A stretch of DNA of 64,000 nt from Streptomyces sp. WZ.A104 (GTDB lineage Bacteria; Actinomycetota; Actinomycetes; Streptomycetales; Streptomycetaceae), in the NCBI RefSeq assembly GCF_002382885.1, contig NZ_NWVL01000002.1, positions 1-64,000 on the forward strand, written 5' to 3'. The position numbers were made by a program, and so were the translations under genes. The notes beneath the pieces are model-generated. The model ran no database searches and was not told the origin of the DNA. It saw nothing but the letters and a program-made list of their open reading frames with translations. This document shows positions 6,887 to 14,391 of the stretch, in pieces (the stretch's first letter is position 1; the number at the start of each line of letters is the position of its first letter).

Positions 6887-8800
6887 ATGGCGGGACTGCG
6901 TCTGGGTCCGCTGCTGCGGTACGTCGACTGGGAGTCCGGTTCCACCGCGACGGTCTGGGTCGAGGCCAGCCGTCCGTGCACGGTGAACGTCCGTTGCGCG
7001 GACGGCGCTTCGGGGGCGTCGCGGACCTTCGCGGTGGCCGGGCACCACTACGCCCTGGTGGTGGTGGAGGGGCTGACGCCCGGGTCCACGACGACGTACG
7101 AAGTGCTGATCGGGAACCGGCGCGTCTGGCCTCCCAAGGAGTCACGCCTCCCGCCGAGCACCATCACCACACCCCGGGCCACGACCACGGCGACGGGCAC
7201 GGCCACAGCCACGGACACAGGCAGGGCCACGGACACGGGCAGGGCCAAGACCTCCGCCACGGGCACATGCACAGTCACGGACACGAGGGCGGGTACGGGC
7301 ACCAACACGGGCACGGGCACGGACACCAGGGCCGACACAGGCACGAGGGTCGACACAGCACACGGCACAGCACACGGCACAGCGGCGGAACCGGCGGCCG
7401 GGGCGGAGGAGCCAGGCGTGCGGGTCTCGTTCGGCTCGTGCCGCTGGGCGGCAGCGCCCGGTGGCGGGCACGACCCCGCGGGACCGGACGCACTGGCCAC
7501 CCTGGCCGCCCGGCTCGCCGCGGATCCGGCGGCCGAACGCCCCGACGTCCTGCTCCTCCTCGGCGATCAGGTGTACGCGGACAAGACCTCCCGGGCGACC
7601 CGGCGCAGGCTCGCCGCTCGCCGCGACCTGCGCGAGCCGCCGGGCGCGGAGGTCGCCGACTACGAGGAGTACACCTTCCTCTACGACGAATCGTGGCGGG
7701 CCCCGGAGGTGCGCTGGCTGCTCTCGACGGTTCCCAGCTGCATGATCTTCGACGATCACGACGTCATCGACGACTGGAACACCAGCTCCGTCTGGCAGGA
7801 GCGGATTCGCGCCACCTCCTGGTGGCACGAGCGGATCGTCAGCGGGCTCATGTCGTACTGGGTCCACCAGCATCTGGGCAATCTCTCCCCCGCCGAACTG
7901 GCCGCCGACCCCGTGTACACGGCGGTGCGGGCCTCGCCCGACGGCACCGAGGCGCTGCGCCGCTTCGCGGCCGAGACCAACGCCGACCCCACCCGCACCC
8001 GCTGGAGCTACCAGCGTGTTTTCGGCCGAGTACGGCTGCTGATGGTGGACACCCGCGCGGCCCGCGTCCTGGCCGAGCAGAAGCGCGCGATGCTCGACCC
8101 CGAAGAGGACCGCTGGCTACGGGACGCGGCTCTGGGCGACCCCGCTTCATACGATCACCTCCTGATCAGCAGCTCCCTGCCGTGGCTCCTGCCCCCGCTC
8201 GTCCACGACGCGGAACGCTGGAGCGCCGCCCTGTGCGCCGGCGTGCGCGGGGAGCGCTGGGCCCGGTTCGGCGAGAAGCTGCGCCGGGCGTCGGACCTGG
8301 AGCATTGGGCCGCCTTCCCGGATTCCTTCGACCGGTTCACGGAACTGCTGCGGAAGGCCGGGAGCGGGCCGGACGCCCCGGCGACGGTATGCGTGCTCTC
8401 GGGCGATGTGCACCACGCCTACATCGCCGAGCCCCGATGGTCCGCCACCGGCGCCGCGAGCGCACCACGGGCCCGCGTCCTCCAGCTGACCTGCTCCCCC
8501 ACGCACAACGCGGTCCCCCGCCCGCTCCGCGCCGCCTTCCGCTTCGGCTGGAGCCGGACGGGCCGGCGCCTCGGCGGCCTGCTGGCACGCCACGGCCGTA
8601 CGCAAGCGTCGCCGGTGACCTGGAGCAGAGCCAGTGGCCCCTGGTTCGGTAACCAGCTCATGACGCTGACGTTGCGTGGCCGGAAGTCTGCGCTGGCATT
8701 GGCACAGGCCACAGCAGGCAGACGAGGAGCCCAGCTGGAAACGGTTCTTGAGCGTTCACTCACCCCTGAGGATGGGTCGACTTTCAGCCACTCGCCATAA
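6887..8800 (+). CDS. PhoD-like metallophosphoesterase with a low-complexity insertion
   Basis: This 637-residue protein begins with a short beta domain (residues 1-85) ending in TYEVLIGNRRVWPP. A PhoD-type catalytic domain follows: VSFGSCR, LLLGDQVYADK, MIFDDHDVIDDWN and LSGDVHHAYIA supply the metal ligands. PhoD enzymes are Ca/Fe-dependent phosphodiesterases or phosphatases. No signal peptide is seen, so it may be cytoplasmic, unlike classical PhoD. Residues ~86-178 are a Thr/Ala/Asp/Gly simple-sequence run (TATGTATATDTGRATDTG and variants) between the two domains, built on a CACGGG-like DNA repeat. GAGGAGG lies just upstream of ATG 6887. Confidence 0.85.
   Translation: MAGLRLGPLLRYVDWESGSTATVWVEASRPCTVNVRCADGASGASRTFAVAGHHYALVVVEGLTPGSTTTYEVLIGNRRVWPPKESRLPPSTITTPRATTTATGTATATDTGRATDTGRAKTSATGTCTVTDTRAGTGTNTGTGTDTRADTGTRVDTAHGTAHGTAAEPAAGAEEPGVRVSFGSCRWAAAPGGGHDPAGPDALATLAARLAADPAAERPDVLLLLGDQVYADKTSRATRRRLAARRDLREPPGAEVADYEEYTFLYDESWRAPEVRWLLSTVPSCMIFDDHDVIDDWNTSSVWQERIRATSWWHERIVSGLMSYWVHQHLGNLSPAELAADPVYTAVRASPDGTEALRRFAAETNADPTRTRWSYQRVFGRVRLLMVDTRAARVLAEQKRAMLDPEEDRWLRDAALGDPASYDHLLISSSLPWLLPPLVHDAERWSAALCAGVRGERWARFGEKLRRASDLEHWAAFPDSFDRFTELLRKAGSGPDAPATVCVLSGDVHHAYIAEPRWSATGAASAPRARVLQLTCSPTHNAVPRPLRAAFRFGWSRTGRRLGGLLARHGRTQASPVTWSRASGPWFGNQLMTLTLRGRKSALALAQATAGRRGAQLETVLERSLTPEDGSTFSHSP
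7142..7380 (+). repeat. Simple-sequence expansion inside the PhoD-like gene
   Basis: A degenerate run of GGGCACGGnCAC-like units about 240 bases long. In the phosphatase frame it reads Thr/Ala/Asp/Gly; in the next forward frame the same bases read His/Gly (HGHGHSHGH and similar) with no stop. The codon frame of the flanking conserved motifs supports the Thr-rich reading as the translated one. Confidence 0.8.
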
Positions 8801-8821
8801 TGTTGAAGTTGCAAGTACTAG

Positions 8822-8840
8822 TGAGGTTTCCCTAACCTGA
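8822..8840. promoter_or_regulatory. Candidate iron box (DmdR/IdeR-type)
   Basis: TGAGGTTTCCCTAACCTGA matches 14 of 19 positions of the actinobacterial iron-box consensus TTAGGTTAGGCTAACCTAA, including both AGGT/ACCT half-sites. It lies 50 bases before the DoxX start. TTGCAA at about 8810 could be the -35 box, which would put the box over the -10 region, as in repressible DmdR1 promoters. Only the match is seen; regulation by iron is inferred. Confidence 0.45.
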
Positions 8841-8890
8841 GGCATCCAGTCGGTTCCCGTCCCCACCTCGACCGAAGGAGCCCGCCCCCC

Positions 8891-9340
8891 ATGCTCATCC
8901 GCCTGAACCATGCCCAGCCCTACGCGCTCAGCCTCTTCCGCTTCGTGATCGGCCTGCTCTTCGCCTGCCACGGCGCCTCCTCGCTCTTCGGAGTGCTCGG
9001 CGGCAACCAGGTGGAGACCGGCGCCTGGCCCGGCTGGTACGCCGCCCTGATCCAGCTGGTCTGCGGCGTTCTCGTCGCCCTCGGCCTCGGTACCCGCGCC
9101 GCCGCCTTCCTCGCCTCGGGCTCGATGGCCTACGCCTACTTCAAGGTGCATCAGCCCGACGGGCTGATGCCGATCGAGAACGGCGGCGGACTGTCGGCGC
9201 TGTTCTGCTGGGCGTTCCTGCTCCTGGTCTTCACCGGACCTGGCGCCGTGGCAGTGGATCGCCTCTTCGGCGCGCGGAGCGCCGAGGATCCGTCCGGGGA
9301 CGCGTCCCGACGCGAAGACGCCTCGGCCGTCACGGCCTGA
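8891..9340 (+). CDS. DoxX family membrane protein
   Basis: This 149-residue protein has four predicted membrane helices. The first carries the DoxX signature (ALSLFRFVIGLLFACHGASSLF), and GTRAAAFLASGSMAYAYF is the third. DoxX proteins take part in redox or thiosulfate metabolism and, in mycobacteria, form a membrane oxidoreductase complex with SodA and a thiosulfate-cysteine enzyme. A superoxide-dismutase-like gene is the next gene, on the opposite strand. GAAGGAG precedes the ATG. The charged C-terminal tail is dispensable-looking. A candidate iron box lies upstream. Confidence 0.85.
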   Translation: MLIRLNHAQPYALSLFRFVIGLLFACHGASSLFGVLGGNQVETGAWPGWYAALIQLVCGVLVALGLGTRAAAFLASGSMAYAYFKVHQPDGLMPIENGGGLSALFCWAFLLLVFTGPGAVAVDRLFGARSAEDPSGDASRREDASAVTA

Positions 9341-9388
9341 CCCGCCGTCAGGCCCCACCGCGCGCCTGACGGCCCGATACGACGGTGG

Positions 9389-9416
9389 CCCTCACCTCCT
9401 GCCCCAGAGGTGAGGG
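9389..9416. terminator. Rho-independent-type hairpin between convergent genes
   Basis: CCCTCACCTC (9389-9398), an 8-base loop and GAGGTGAGGG (9407-9416) form a perfect 10-bp stem. No T-run follows, as is usual in Streptomyces. A second, smaller stem, GGCCTGA/TCAGGCC (9334-9354), overlaps the DoxX stop codon. Confidence 0.65.
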
Positions 9417-9500
9417 TCATCGGCGTACAGCGGGTAGACCAGGCACAGCAGAGACCGCGAAGTAGAGATGAGACCCGCGGGTACAACGGGCACAGCGGGC

Positions 9501-9570
9501 ACACCCAGGCACATCCAGGCACATCCAGGCACACCCAGGAACACCCAGGAACACCCAGGCACATCGGAAC
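9501..9570. repeat. 10-bp tandem repeat (minisatellite)
   Basis: Six units of ACA(C/T)CCAGG(C/A) run head to tail at 9501-9560, with a decayed seventh at 9561-9570. They sit in the non-coding stretch between the DoxX terminator and the end of the SOD-like gene. A copy-number-variable locus would be expected. Confidence 0.85.
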
Positions 9571-9594
9571 GCTCAGACCCCTTCAGGCCCGCCC

Positions 9595-10374
9595 TCAGCC
9601 TCGCCTCATGGGACCGAACGGCACCGTGAAGCAGGCCGCCCGCTCCCCCGCACCACCCTGTCGGTCGTGAATGATCACCGATCCCGCTCCGCCCTCGCGG
9701 AATCCCCAGCGGTGCCGGGCCCCGGCCCGCCCGGCACCGTCCGCGTCGGTCCGGAAGTCCAGCCACACCTCGTTGACCGGGTCCGCCGTCGCCGACGGAC
9801 GGTGCTGGTAGTGCGGCCCGGCCGCGGCGGGATCGGCGCCGCACGGGGAGGTGTGCACGTGCATCCCGTACGCACGGTTCGGCACGAGCCCCCGCAGCCG
9901 GGCGGTGACCCGGGTGCCGGCCCCGTCCGCGTACTCCATGACCTCGATCCGCGCGCCCGCCGGCACCAGAACGGTGTCGTACGTCAGGGCCTCGGACGGG
10001 ACGAAGGAGCCGGGCGGCGAGAACACTCCCGCGGCCCGCATCCAGAAGCCGCCGCCCCGCGTGACGGCCTCGTCGGAGGGACCCGGGTCGCCGCCGGCCG
10101 GGACCGCCGCCGCGGGCCCCGTCGCATGGGCGCCATGCGCGCCGGACGCTCCGTCATCGCCCGCACCGTGGGCGACGCCGAACCCACCGGCCAGCGCCAG
10201 CAGGGCCAACGCCCCCGCCAGCACGGCGGGGGCCCGCAGAACGCCCCGAGCCCCCGGCACCCCCGGCAACGCACCGCCCACCCGCGATGCCGCCCTCCGC
10301 ACACCTGAATTCGAGTGCGCCGCCCCGCTCCCCGTCCGTACGATCCATGCCGTCATGTGCTCCGTCTGCTTCAT
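9595..10374 (-). CDS. Exported superoxide-dismutase (Cu/Zn)-like protein
   Basis: A 259-residue protein with one N-terminal hydrophobic segment (APAVLAGALALLALAGGFGVAHG, residues ~48-70), so exported and probably membrane-tethered or cleaved. The C-terminal part has GMHVHTSPCG and GPHYQH, then NEVWLDF, the order of the SodC copper/zinc-binding region, but several classical ligands differ. In Streptomyces such proteins are usually annotated only as SOD family. GAGGAG lies about 11 bases before ATG 10374. Activity is uncertain; it may bind metal without being a true dismutase. Confidence 0.7.
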   Translation of the reverse strand: MKQTEHMTAWIVRTGSGAAHSNSGVRRAASRVGGALPGVPGARGVLRAPAVLAGALALLALAGGFGVAHGAGDDGASGAHGAHATGPAAAVPAGGDPGPSDEAVTRGGGFWMRAAGVFSPPGSFVPSEALTYDTVLVPAGARIEVMEYADGAGTRVTARLRGLVPNRAYGMHVHTSPCGADPAAAGPHYQHRPSATADPVNEVWLDFRTDADGAGRAGARHRWGFREGGAGSVIIHDRQGGAGERAACFTVPFGPMRRG

Positions 10375-10576
10375 GTGCTGTACTGCTCCTCGCTCGCGCC
10401 GGCCACTCCCCCCGCATAACGGCACAAGGCCCGCCAGGTGTACGTGAGGTGCACAACATCACCCGCCCTGGTCGATGGCCGGAGAACCCTCACGCGTACG
10501 CTGTACAGCTGAACCTGCCGCCCCTGCCGCTCCCCTGCGACGTCGCGGCGTTGACACGACCGGGGAGTAGTAGACG

Positions 10577-11494
10577 GTGCTAGAGAGTGTGGGCGCGCTG
10601 ACCAGCAGCCCATGGATCTACGCGGTGGTCGCCCTCTCCGTACTCCTGGACGTTTTCCTCCCTCTGCTGCCCAGCGGCGTACTCGTGATCACGGCCGCCA
10701 CGGCGACCGCCGCGGGCTCCACCACCGTCAGCGGCGCCGGGGAGGGCACCTCCGGGCAGGTGCCCTCGCTGATCGTGCTGATCCTCTGCGCGACCACCGC
10801 TTCGGTGCTCGGTGACCTCGTCGCGTACCGGCTCGCCTGGCGCGGGGGCGACCGGCTGGACCGGGCCATCGCCCGCTCGCGACGCCTCACCACCGCGCAG
10901 GAACGTCTCGGCGCAGCGCTGAGCCGGGGCGGCGGGGCACTCGTCGTCATCGCCCGGTTCGCTCCGGCGGGCCGGTCCGTGGTCTCCCTGGGCGCGGGCG
11001 CCGCGCGCCGCAGGGTGCGGGACTTCCTGCCCTGGTCCGCACTGGCAGGCCTGGCCTGGGCCTGCTACAGCGTGGGGCTCGGCTACTTCGGCGGCCGGTG
11101 GCTGGGCTCGACCTGGTTCGGCACGGCGGTTTCCGTGCTGGCCCTGTTCATGGCGGGTGCGCTGGCCGCGTTCGTGGTCAAGCGCCCGACGGTGGCGCGG
11201 GCCACCGCGGAGACGGGGGCAGCGGGGGCTGTGAAATCCCTGACGGCCGAGGGGACGGCTCCACCACCGTCACCGAAGGCGGCGAACGCTTCGAAGACGG
11301 CGAACGCGGCGAAGGCAGCAGAATCACCAGAGGCGGTGCGAGCGCCGAACGCCCTCGCCCCGAAGGCAACTCCCACTGCGGCCGTGCCCGCGCCCCCGTC
11401 CCAGGTCTCCGTACCGACGCCCGCGTCCGCCCCGGCCCCCGGCCCCGTGACCGTACCGACCCAGGTATCGGCACCGACGCCTGTCACCCCCTGA
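10577..11494 (+). CDS. DedA family (SNARE-associated) membrane protein with a long Pro/Ala tail
   Basis: Residues ~10-205 of 305 are DedA-like: several membrane helices with VVIARFAPAGRSVVSLGAGA (the conserved F/YxRFxPxxR motif) and SALAGLAWACYSVGLGYFGG. DedA proteins are thought to flip undecaprenyl or other lipid carriers across the membrane. The last ~100 residues are a low-complexity Ala/Pro/Lys/Thr tail with PAPPSQVSVPTP-like units, unusual for the family. GTG 10577 has no good ribosome-binding site. TTGACA at 10551 lies a short distance upstream, so a short or leaderless mRNA is possible. Confidence 0.8.
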   Translation: MLESVGALTSSPWIYAVVALSVLLDVFLPLLPSGVLVITAATATAAGSTTVSGAGEGTSGQVPSLIVLILCATTASVLGDLVAYRLAWRGGDRLDRAIARSRRLTTAQERLGAALSRGGGALVVIARFAPAGRSVVSLGAGAARRRVRDFLPWSALAGLAWACYSVGLGYFGGRWLGSTWFGTAVSVLALFMAGALAAFVVKRPTVARATAETGAAGAVKSLTAEGTAPPPSPKAANASKTANAAKAAESPEAVRAPNALAPKATPTAAVPAPPSQVSVPTPASAPAPGPVTVPTQVSAPTPVTP

Positions 11495-11525
11495 GCGGCG
11501 GCCGCCCGGTCCCGGACTTCGTCTC

Positions 11526-11750
11526 TCAGCGGCGGGCCGCCGCCCCGCGTATCTCCAAACCATCGAGCAGCTTCATCGTCGCTGCGGTGATCTCGTCGAC
11601 GGCGCGGTCGAAGACTTCCCGGTTGTGCGCGGCGGGCGCGCGGAACCCGGAGACCTTGCGTACGTACTGAAGGGCGGCGGCCCGCATGTCCTCCTCGGTG
11701 GCCTCTTCGGGGAGGGCGGGTGGGCGGAGCGTCTTGATGCTGCGGCACAT
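11526..11750 (-). CDS. DUF2277 family protein
   Basis: A 74-residue protein matching the small DUF2277 family nearly end to end: MCRSIKTLRPP, then EEDMRAAALQYVRKVSGFR and NREVFDRAVDEITAAT. The N-terminal MCRxIKTL motif is the family hallmark. The function is unknown. ATG 11750 was chosen because it gives exactly this N-terminus; a longer frame upstream is composed of repeat DNA. It converges on the DedA-like gene. Confidence 0.85.
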   Translation of the reverse strand: MCRSIKTLRPPALPEEATEEDMRAAALQYVRKVSGFRAPAAHNREVFDRAVDEITAATMKLLDGLEIRGAAARR

Positions 11751-11783
11751 GTCTCCAGTGTGGACCGCACCACTGACAACGGA

Positions 11784-11827
11784 CACCGGACACTGAACGC
11801 CCGGGCACCGGACACTGAACGGCCGGG
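11784..11827. repeat. 22-bp direct repeat, two copies
   Basis: 11784-11805 and 11806-11827 are adjacent 22-bp copies differing at one base, with a further partial copy after them. They lie upstream of DUF2277 and just past the end of the DUF7144-type gene. Confidence 0.85.
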
Positions 11828-11874
11828 ACACCGGACGCCTGCCACCCCGCCCACCGGCCCCCGGCCGGACAGGT

Positions 11875-12339
11875 TCAGCCGTTCCGGACCGAGTCACTCG
11901 GATTCGACCGGTCCGTGCACAGGGCCCAGATGACGAAGACGTCGATGGCGATGGTGACGAGGGCCCAGACCGGCGTGTACGGCAGCCACATGAAGTTGGC
12001 GATCAGGTTCAGCGCGGCGAGCACGATGCCCACGCCCCGGGCCCAGGTGGCGCCCGAAAGGATGCCCCAGCCCACGAAGATGAGGATCACGCCGAGGACG
12101 AGGTGGATCCAGCCCCACGAAGTCACGTCGAACTTGAAAACGTAGTCGTTGATCCGCGTGTACACGTCGTTGGAGGCGATCCCCGCGATGCCCTTCAGCA
12201 CTCCGAGGATGCCGTCCACGAGGAGGAGGACACCGGCGAACACCGTTCCCCCCGCCGCCCACGCACTGCCGGACCCTCCGGCCGGGCGCGGGTCGGCGGG
12301 GCGCGAGGTCCCGGGGGTGGGCTCACTGGGCTGCGACAT
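11875..12339 (-). CDS. Four-helix membrane protein (DUF7144-like)
   Basis: A 154-residue protein with a disordered N-terminus (~25 residues) followed by four membrane segments. These include FAGVLLLVDGILGVLKGIAGI, WGWIHLVLGVILIFVGWGIL, GIVLAALNLIANFMWLPYTP and VTIAIDVFVIWAL. GWIHL and WLPYxPxW are typical of a very common actinobacterial membrane family of unknown function. AAGGAG is positioned five bases before ATG 12339. A candidate operator and a 58-bp palindrome lie upstream. Confidence 0.8.
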   Translation of the reverse strand: MSQPSEPTPGTSRPADPRPAGGSGSAWAAGGTVFAGVLLLVDGILGVLKGIAGIASNDVYTRINDYVFKFDVTSWGWIHLVLGVILIFVGWGILSGATWARGVGIVLAALNLIANFMWLPYTPVWALVTIAIDVFVIWALCTDRSNPSDSVRNG

Positions 12340-12379
12340 GAGGACTCCTTAACCGGAACAGGCGCGGGCGCCTGCTGTC

Positions 12380-12410
12380 CTGATCTGCCCTGGTGGTGCG
12401 TGCAGATCAG
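12380..12410. promoter_or_regulatory. Operator-like inverted repeat upstream of the four-helix membrane protein
   Basis: CTGATCTGC (12380-12388), 13 bases, then GCAGATCAG (12402-12410): a perfect 9-bp inverted repeat 41-71 bases upstream of the start at 12339. The arm length and spacing suit a dimeric repressor or a promoter-overlapping operator. The regulator is unknown. Confidence 0.4.
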
Positions 12411-12430
12411 CTCCGACGTTCCTCCCGGCC

Positions 12431-12510
12431 CCAGGGGGCAGCCACCTGGATACACCCGTACGGGTGTATCCAGGTGGCTGCCCCCTGGATACACCCGTAC
12501 GGGTGATACG
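12431..12510. repeat. 58-bp perfect palindrome with an adjacent partial copy
   Basis: 12431-12459 and 12460-12488 are exact reverse complements (29-bp arms, no spacer), centred on CACCCGTACGGGTG. Directly after it, 12489-12510 repeats ATACACCCGTACGGGTG(A)TAC, so CCTGGATACACCCGTACGGGTG occurs twice with a 39-base period (from 12445 and from 12484). It begins right at the end of the gene at 12511-12855. It may act as a terminator for that gene, but its length and the duplicated core are far beyond the usual. Confidence 0.9.
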
Positions 12511-12855
12511 TCACGGCGCATTGACCTGGACGATGCGCCCCTGGGCGTCGACGGTGAGGGCTACGCGCTCCACGCGGTTGACCAGGGAGACCCCGGCCCA
12601 GACAAGCCCCCAGACCAGGCACGAGAAGACGGTGAGGATGGCGTGCAGCACATGGTTCACCGGCTGCCCGCGCACCAGCACCACCTGGCTCCCGGACCGC
12701 GACTCGACCCGCCAGCCGCCGGCGATGCGCCGGCTCACCACCCAGTCCAGGATCAGCGCGCGCTGCGCGGCATCGGGGGGCTCACCCGCGGCGGCGTAAT
12801 AGCCGGGAGGCGGCTCGATCGATGCGCTCTCGGGCGCCGTTCGACGACGCTTCAC
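12511..12855 (-). CDS. Small membrane protein of unknown function
   Basis: A 114-residue protein with a soluble N-terminal half (PPPGYYAAAGEPPDAAQRALI, then WVVSRRIAGGWRVESRSGSQVV) and one membrane segment (LHAILTVFSCLVWGLVWAGVSL). The tail reads RVALTVDAQGRIVQVNAP. The pattern fits a conserved actinobacterial membrane protein often annotated as hypothetical. Start GTG 12855 lies within a block of 26-bp repeats. I do not recognise a function. Confidence 0.7.
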   Translation of the reverse strand: MKRRRTAPESASIEPPPGYYAAAGEPPDAAQRALILDWVVSRRIAGGWRVESRSGSQVVLVRGQPVNHVLHAILTVFSCLVWGLVWAGVSLVNRVERVALTVDAQGRIVQVNAP

Positions 12856-12960
12856 GGGACCACCCCCATGTGTCGCCTCACGGGACCACCCCTAGGTTTC
12901 GCCTCACGGGACCCGCACGTGACGCACCGCATCCCACGTGTCACGTCAAGGGATCATCCC
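12850..12960. repeat. 26-bp degenerate direct repeats
   Basis: 12850-12875 and 12876-12901 are similar 26-bp units built on C(T/C)TCACGGGACCACCCC. A third begins at 12902, and a decayed copy lies near 12943-12960. Between them ACGTGAC...GTCACGT forms a small inverted repeat. The block covers the start codon and leader of the small membrane protein. Confidence 0.7.
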
Positions 12961-13172
12961 CACGTATCGAGATCACCGCCGCGCCATTCGATCAGCTCGG
13001 GCCGGTCCAGCTCGACGGCCTCGTCCGGCCCCGGAGCAAGCCCCGCGGCCCGCAGCATTGCGGCCACCTCACCCCGTCCGTGCGCCAGCCCCACGATCTG
13101 CCCGCGCACGGTCACCCGCCGCCCCCCGGTCGTGGACGGCGGGTGAACGATGACAGGCGGGTGCTCGGCCAT
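12954..13172 (-). CDS. Small conserved hypothetical protein
   Basis: A 72-residue protein. Key stretches are RRVTVRGQIVGLAHGRGEVAAM and LRAAGLAPGPDEAVELDRPEL, ending in [19 protein letters not shown] just before ATG 13172 supports translation. The composition and ending resemble small conserved Streptomyces proteins, but I do not know a function. It lies divergent to the histidine phosphatase gene. Confidence 0.6.
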   Translation of the reverse strand: MAEHPPVIVHPPSTTGGRRVTVRGQIVGLAHGRGEVAAMLRAAGLAPGPDEAVELDRPELIEWRGGDLDTWG

Positions 13173-13305
13173 GCCTCCACGGTGCCCCGACGACTGCGCG
13201 CGCGCATCCCGGGAGGCGGGAACGCGTACGGAACCGGGCTGGAACAACCCGGCGTCCACCCTTTCGTACGATCATGAAATCCGACGCCCGACGGAGGACG
13301 CGCCG

Positions 13306-13929
13306 ATGACGGCAACTGCTGCCCGCTACCTGTACATCACGCGTCACGGTGAGGCGTCGTCGGACGAGAGCGCGTTGACGGAGAACGGCCGCCGCCAGGC
13401 CGCGCTGCTCGGGGATCGGCTCGGCAGGGTGCCCCTCACGGCAGTCCACCACGGCCCGCTTGCCCGCGCGGAGCAGACGGCACGGCTGATCGGCGAGCAG
13501 CTCACCAACGTACCGCTGCTGCGGTCCGAAGCCGCCGGCGACTACATCCCTCACCTACCCCGCCGCGAGGAGTTGCCCCCGGAGTCGGCGGACGCGACGC
13601 TCGCACGCCTGGCGGGTTTCCCGGCGGAGGAACGCGAGAAGGGCCCGGAGCTGGCCGAGGAGGCCCTGGCACGGTTCACCGGCCCGGTGGAGGGGGACGA
13701 GCCCCGCCACCATCTCCTCGTCACCCACAACTTCCTGGTCGGCTGGCTCGTACGGGCAGCGCTCGACGCCCCGAAGTGGCGCTGGCTGGGCATCAATCAC
13801 GCCAACGCGGCGCTGACCGTCATTCGTTACGCCCCCGACCGCCCGGCGTCCGTCCTCCTGTTCAACGACACCGGCCACCTCCCGAGGGACCTGCGCTGGA
13901 CCGGCTTCCCGCCCGAACTGCACGTCTGA
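13306..13929 (+). CDS. Histidine phosphatase family protein (phosphoglycerate-mutase-like)
   Basis: A 207-residue protein with the family's RHG motif near the start (YLYITRHGEASSDESALTENGRRQA), where the His becomes phosphorylated. HHGPLARAEQTARLIGEQL carries the second Arg, and HHLLVTHNFLVGWLVRAAL the second catalytic His. Members dephosphorylate small molecules or proteins. ACGGAGGA precedes ATG 13306. The central insert (DYIPHLPRREELPPESADA) is typical of bacterial forms. The substrate is unknown. Confidence 0.85.
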   Translation: MTATAARYLYITRHGEASSDESALTENGRRQAALLGDRLGRVPLTAVHHGPLARAEQTARLIGEQLTNVPLLRSEAAGDYIPHLPRREELPPESADATLARLAGFPAEEREKGPELAEEALARFTGPVEGDEPRHHLLVTHNFLVGWLVRAALDAPKWRWLGINHANAALTVIRYAPDRPASVLLFNDTGHLPRDLRWTGFPPELHV

Positions 13930-13941
13930 GAACTGCACTCG

Positions 13942-14388
13942 TCAGCTACGGATCATCGACAGGAGCGACGCGTGCGTCTCGGCGTCCGCAGCGGCGACGA
14001 GGCCGCGGCCCGCCGGCCCGAGCGGAGCCCCGTCGACTCCGGTGACGACGCATCCAGCAGCCCGGCAGAGGGCGATGCCCGCGGCGAAGTGCACGCTCTC
14101 GCGCAGGTCACCGCCGTCGGTGACGTACGCGGCACGCTTGCCCGCCGCGACCCAGGCGAGCGCGAGGGTGGTGGACACGACCCGGGGACGGAAGCGCTCG
14201 ACGAAGGCGGGGTGGGCGAGCAGGTCCACGGCCCTGAACCCCGGCGCGCCAGGAAAGGGCGGATCCAGGTTCGCATCCACAAGCCGGTTGTCCGAGGCAG
14301 GCACCAAGACCTCGCCGCCGTCGCCCGCCCCCTCGTCCCCCTGCCGCCGAAGCCGGGCGGCCGTGCCATCGGTGAAGAAGACCTCACC
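13942..14388 (-). pseudogene. Inositol-monophosphatase-family C-terminal half (5'-truncated)
   Basis: From GEVFFTDGTAARLRR onward this frame follows the C-terminal half of Streptomyces inositol-monophosphatase-like proteins. It includes LVDANLDPPFPGAPGF, FRPRVVSTTLALAWVAAG, YVTDGGDLRESVHFAAG and LCRAAGCVVTGVDG. About 148 codons remain. The N-terminal half with the metal-binding motifs (E-E and DPVDGT) is missing; upstream of 14388 the sequence is unrelated and the frame soon meets a TGA. No start codon with a ribosome-binding site is evident, so it is most likely non-functional. Confidence 0.6.
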
Positions 14389-14391
14389 CCC

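Noticed and set aside
6976-8652. Long plus-strand frame with a His-rich run inside the PhoD-like gene
   Set aside because: Outside the repeat it lacks any recognisable motif, while the other frame carries all PhoD ligands.
9501-9570. Possible CRISPR array
   Set aside because: The repeats are 10 bp with no spacers, and no cas gene is near. It is a minisatellite.
13942-14307. Intact short phosphatase starting at TTG 14307
   Set aside because: Homology clearly continues upstream of 14307 in the same frame to about 14388, and the catalytic N-terminal half is missing, so it is a remnant.
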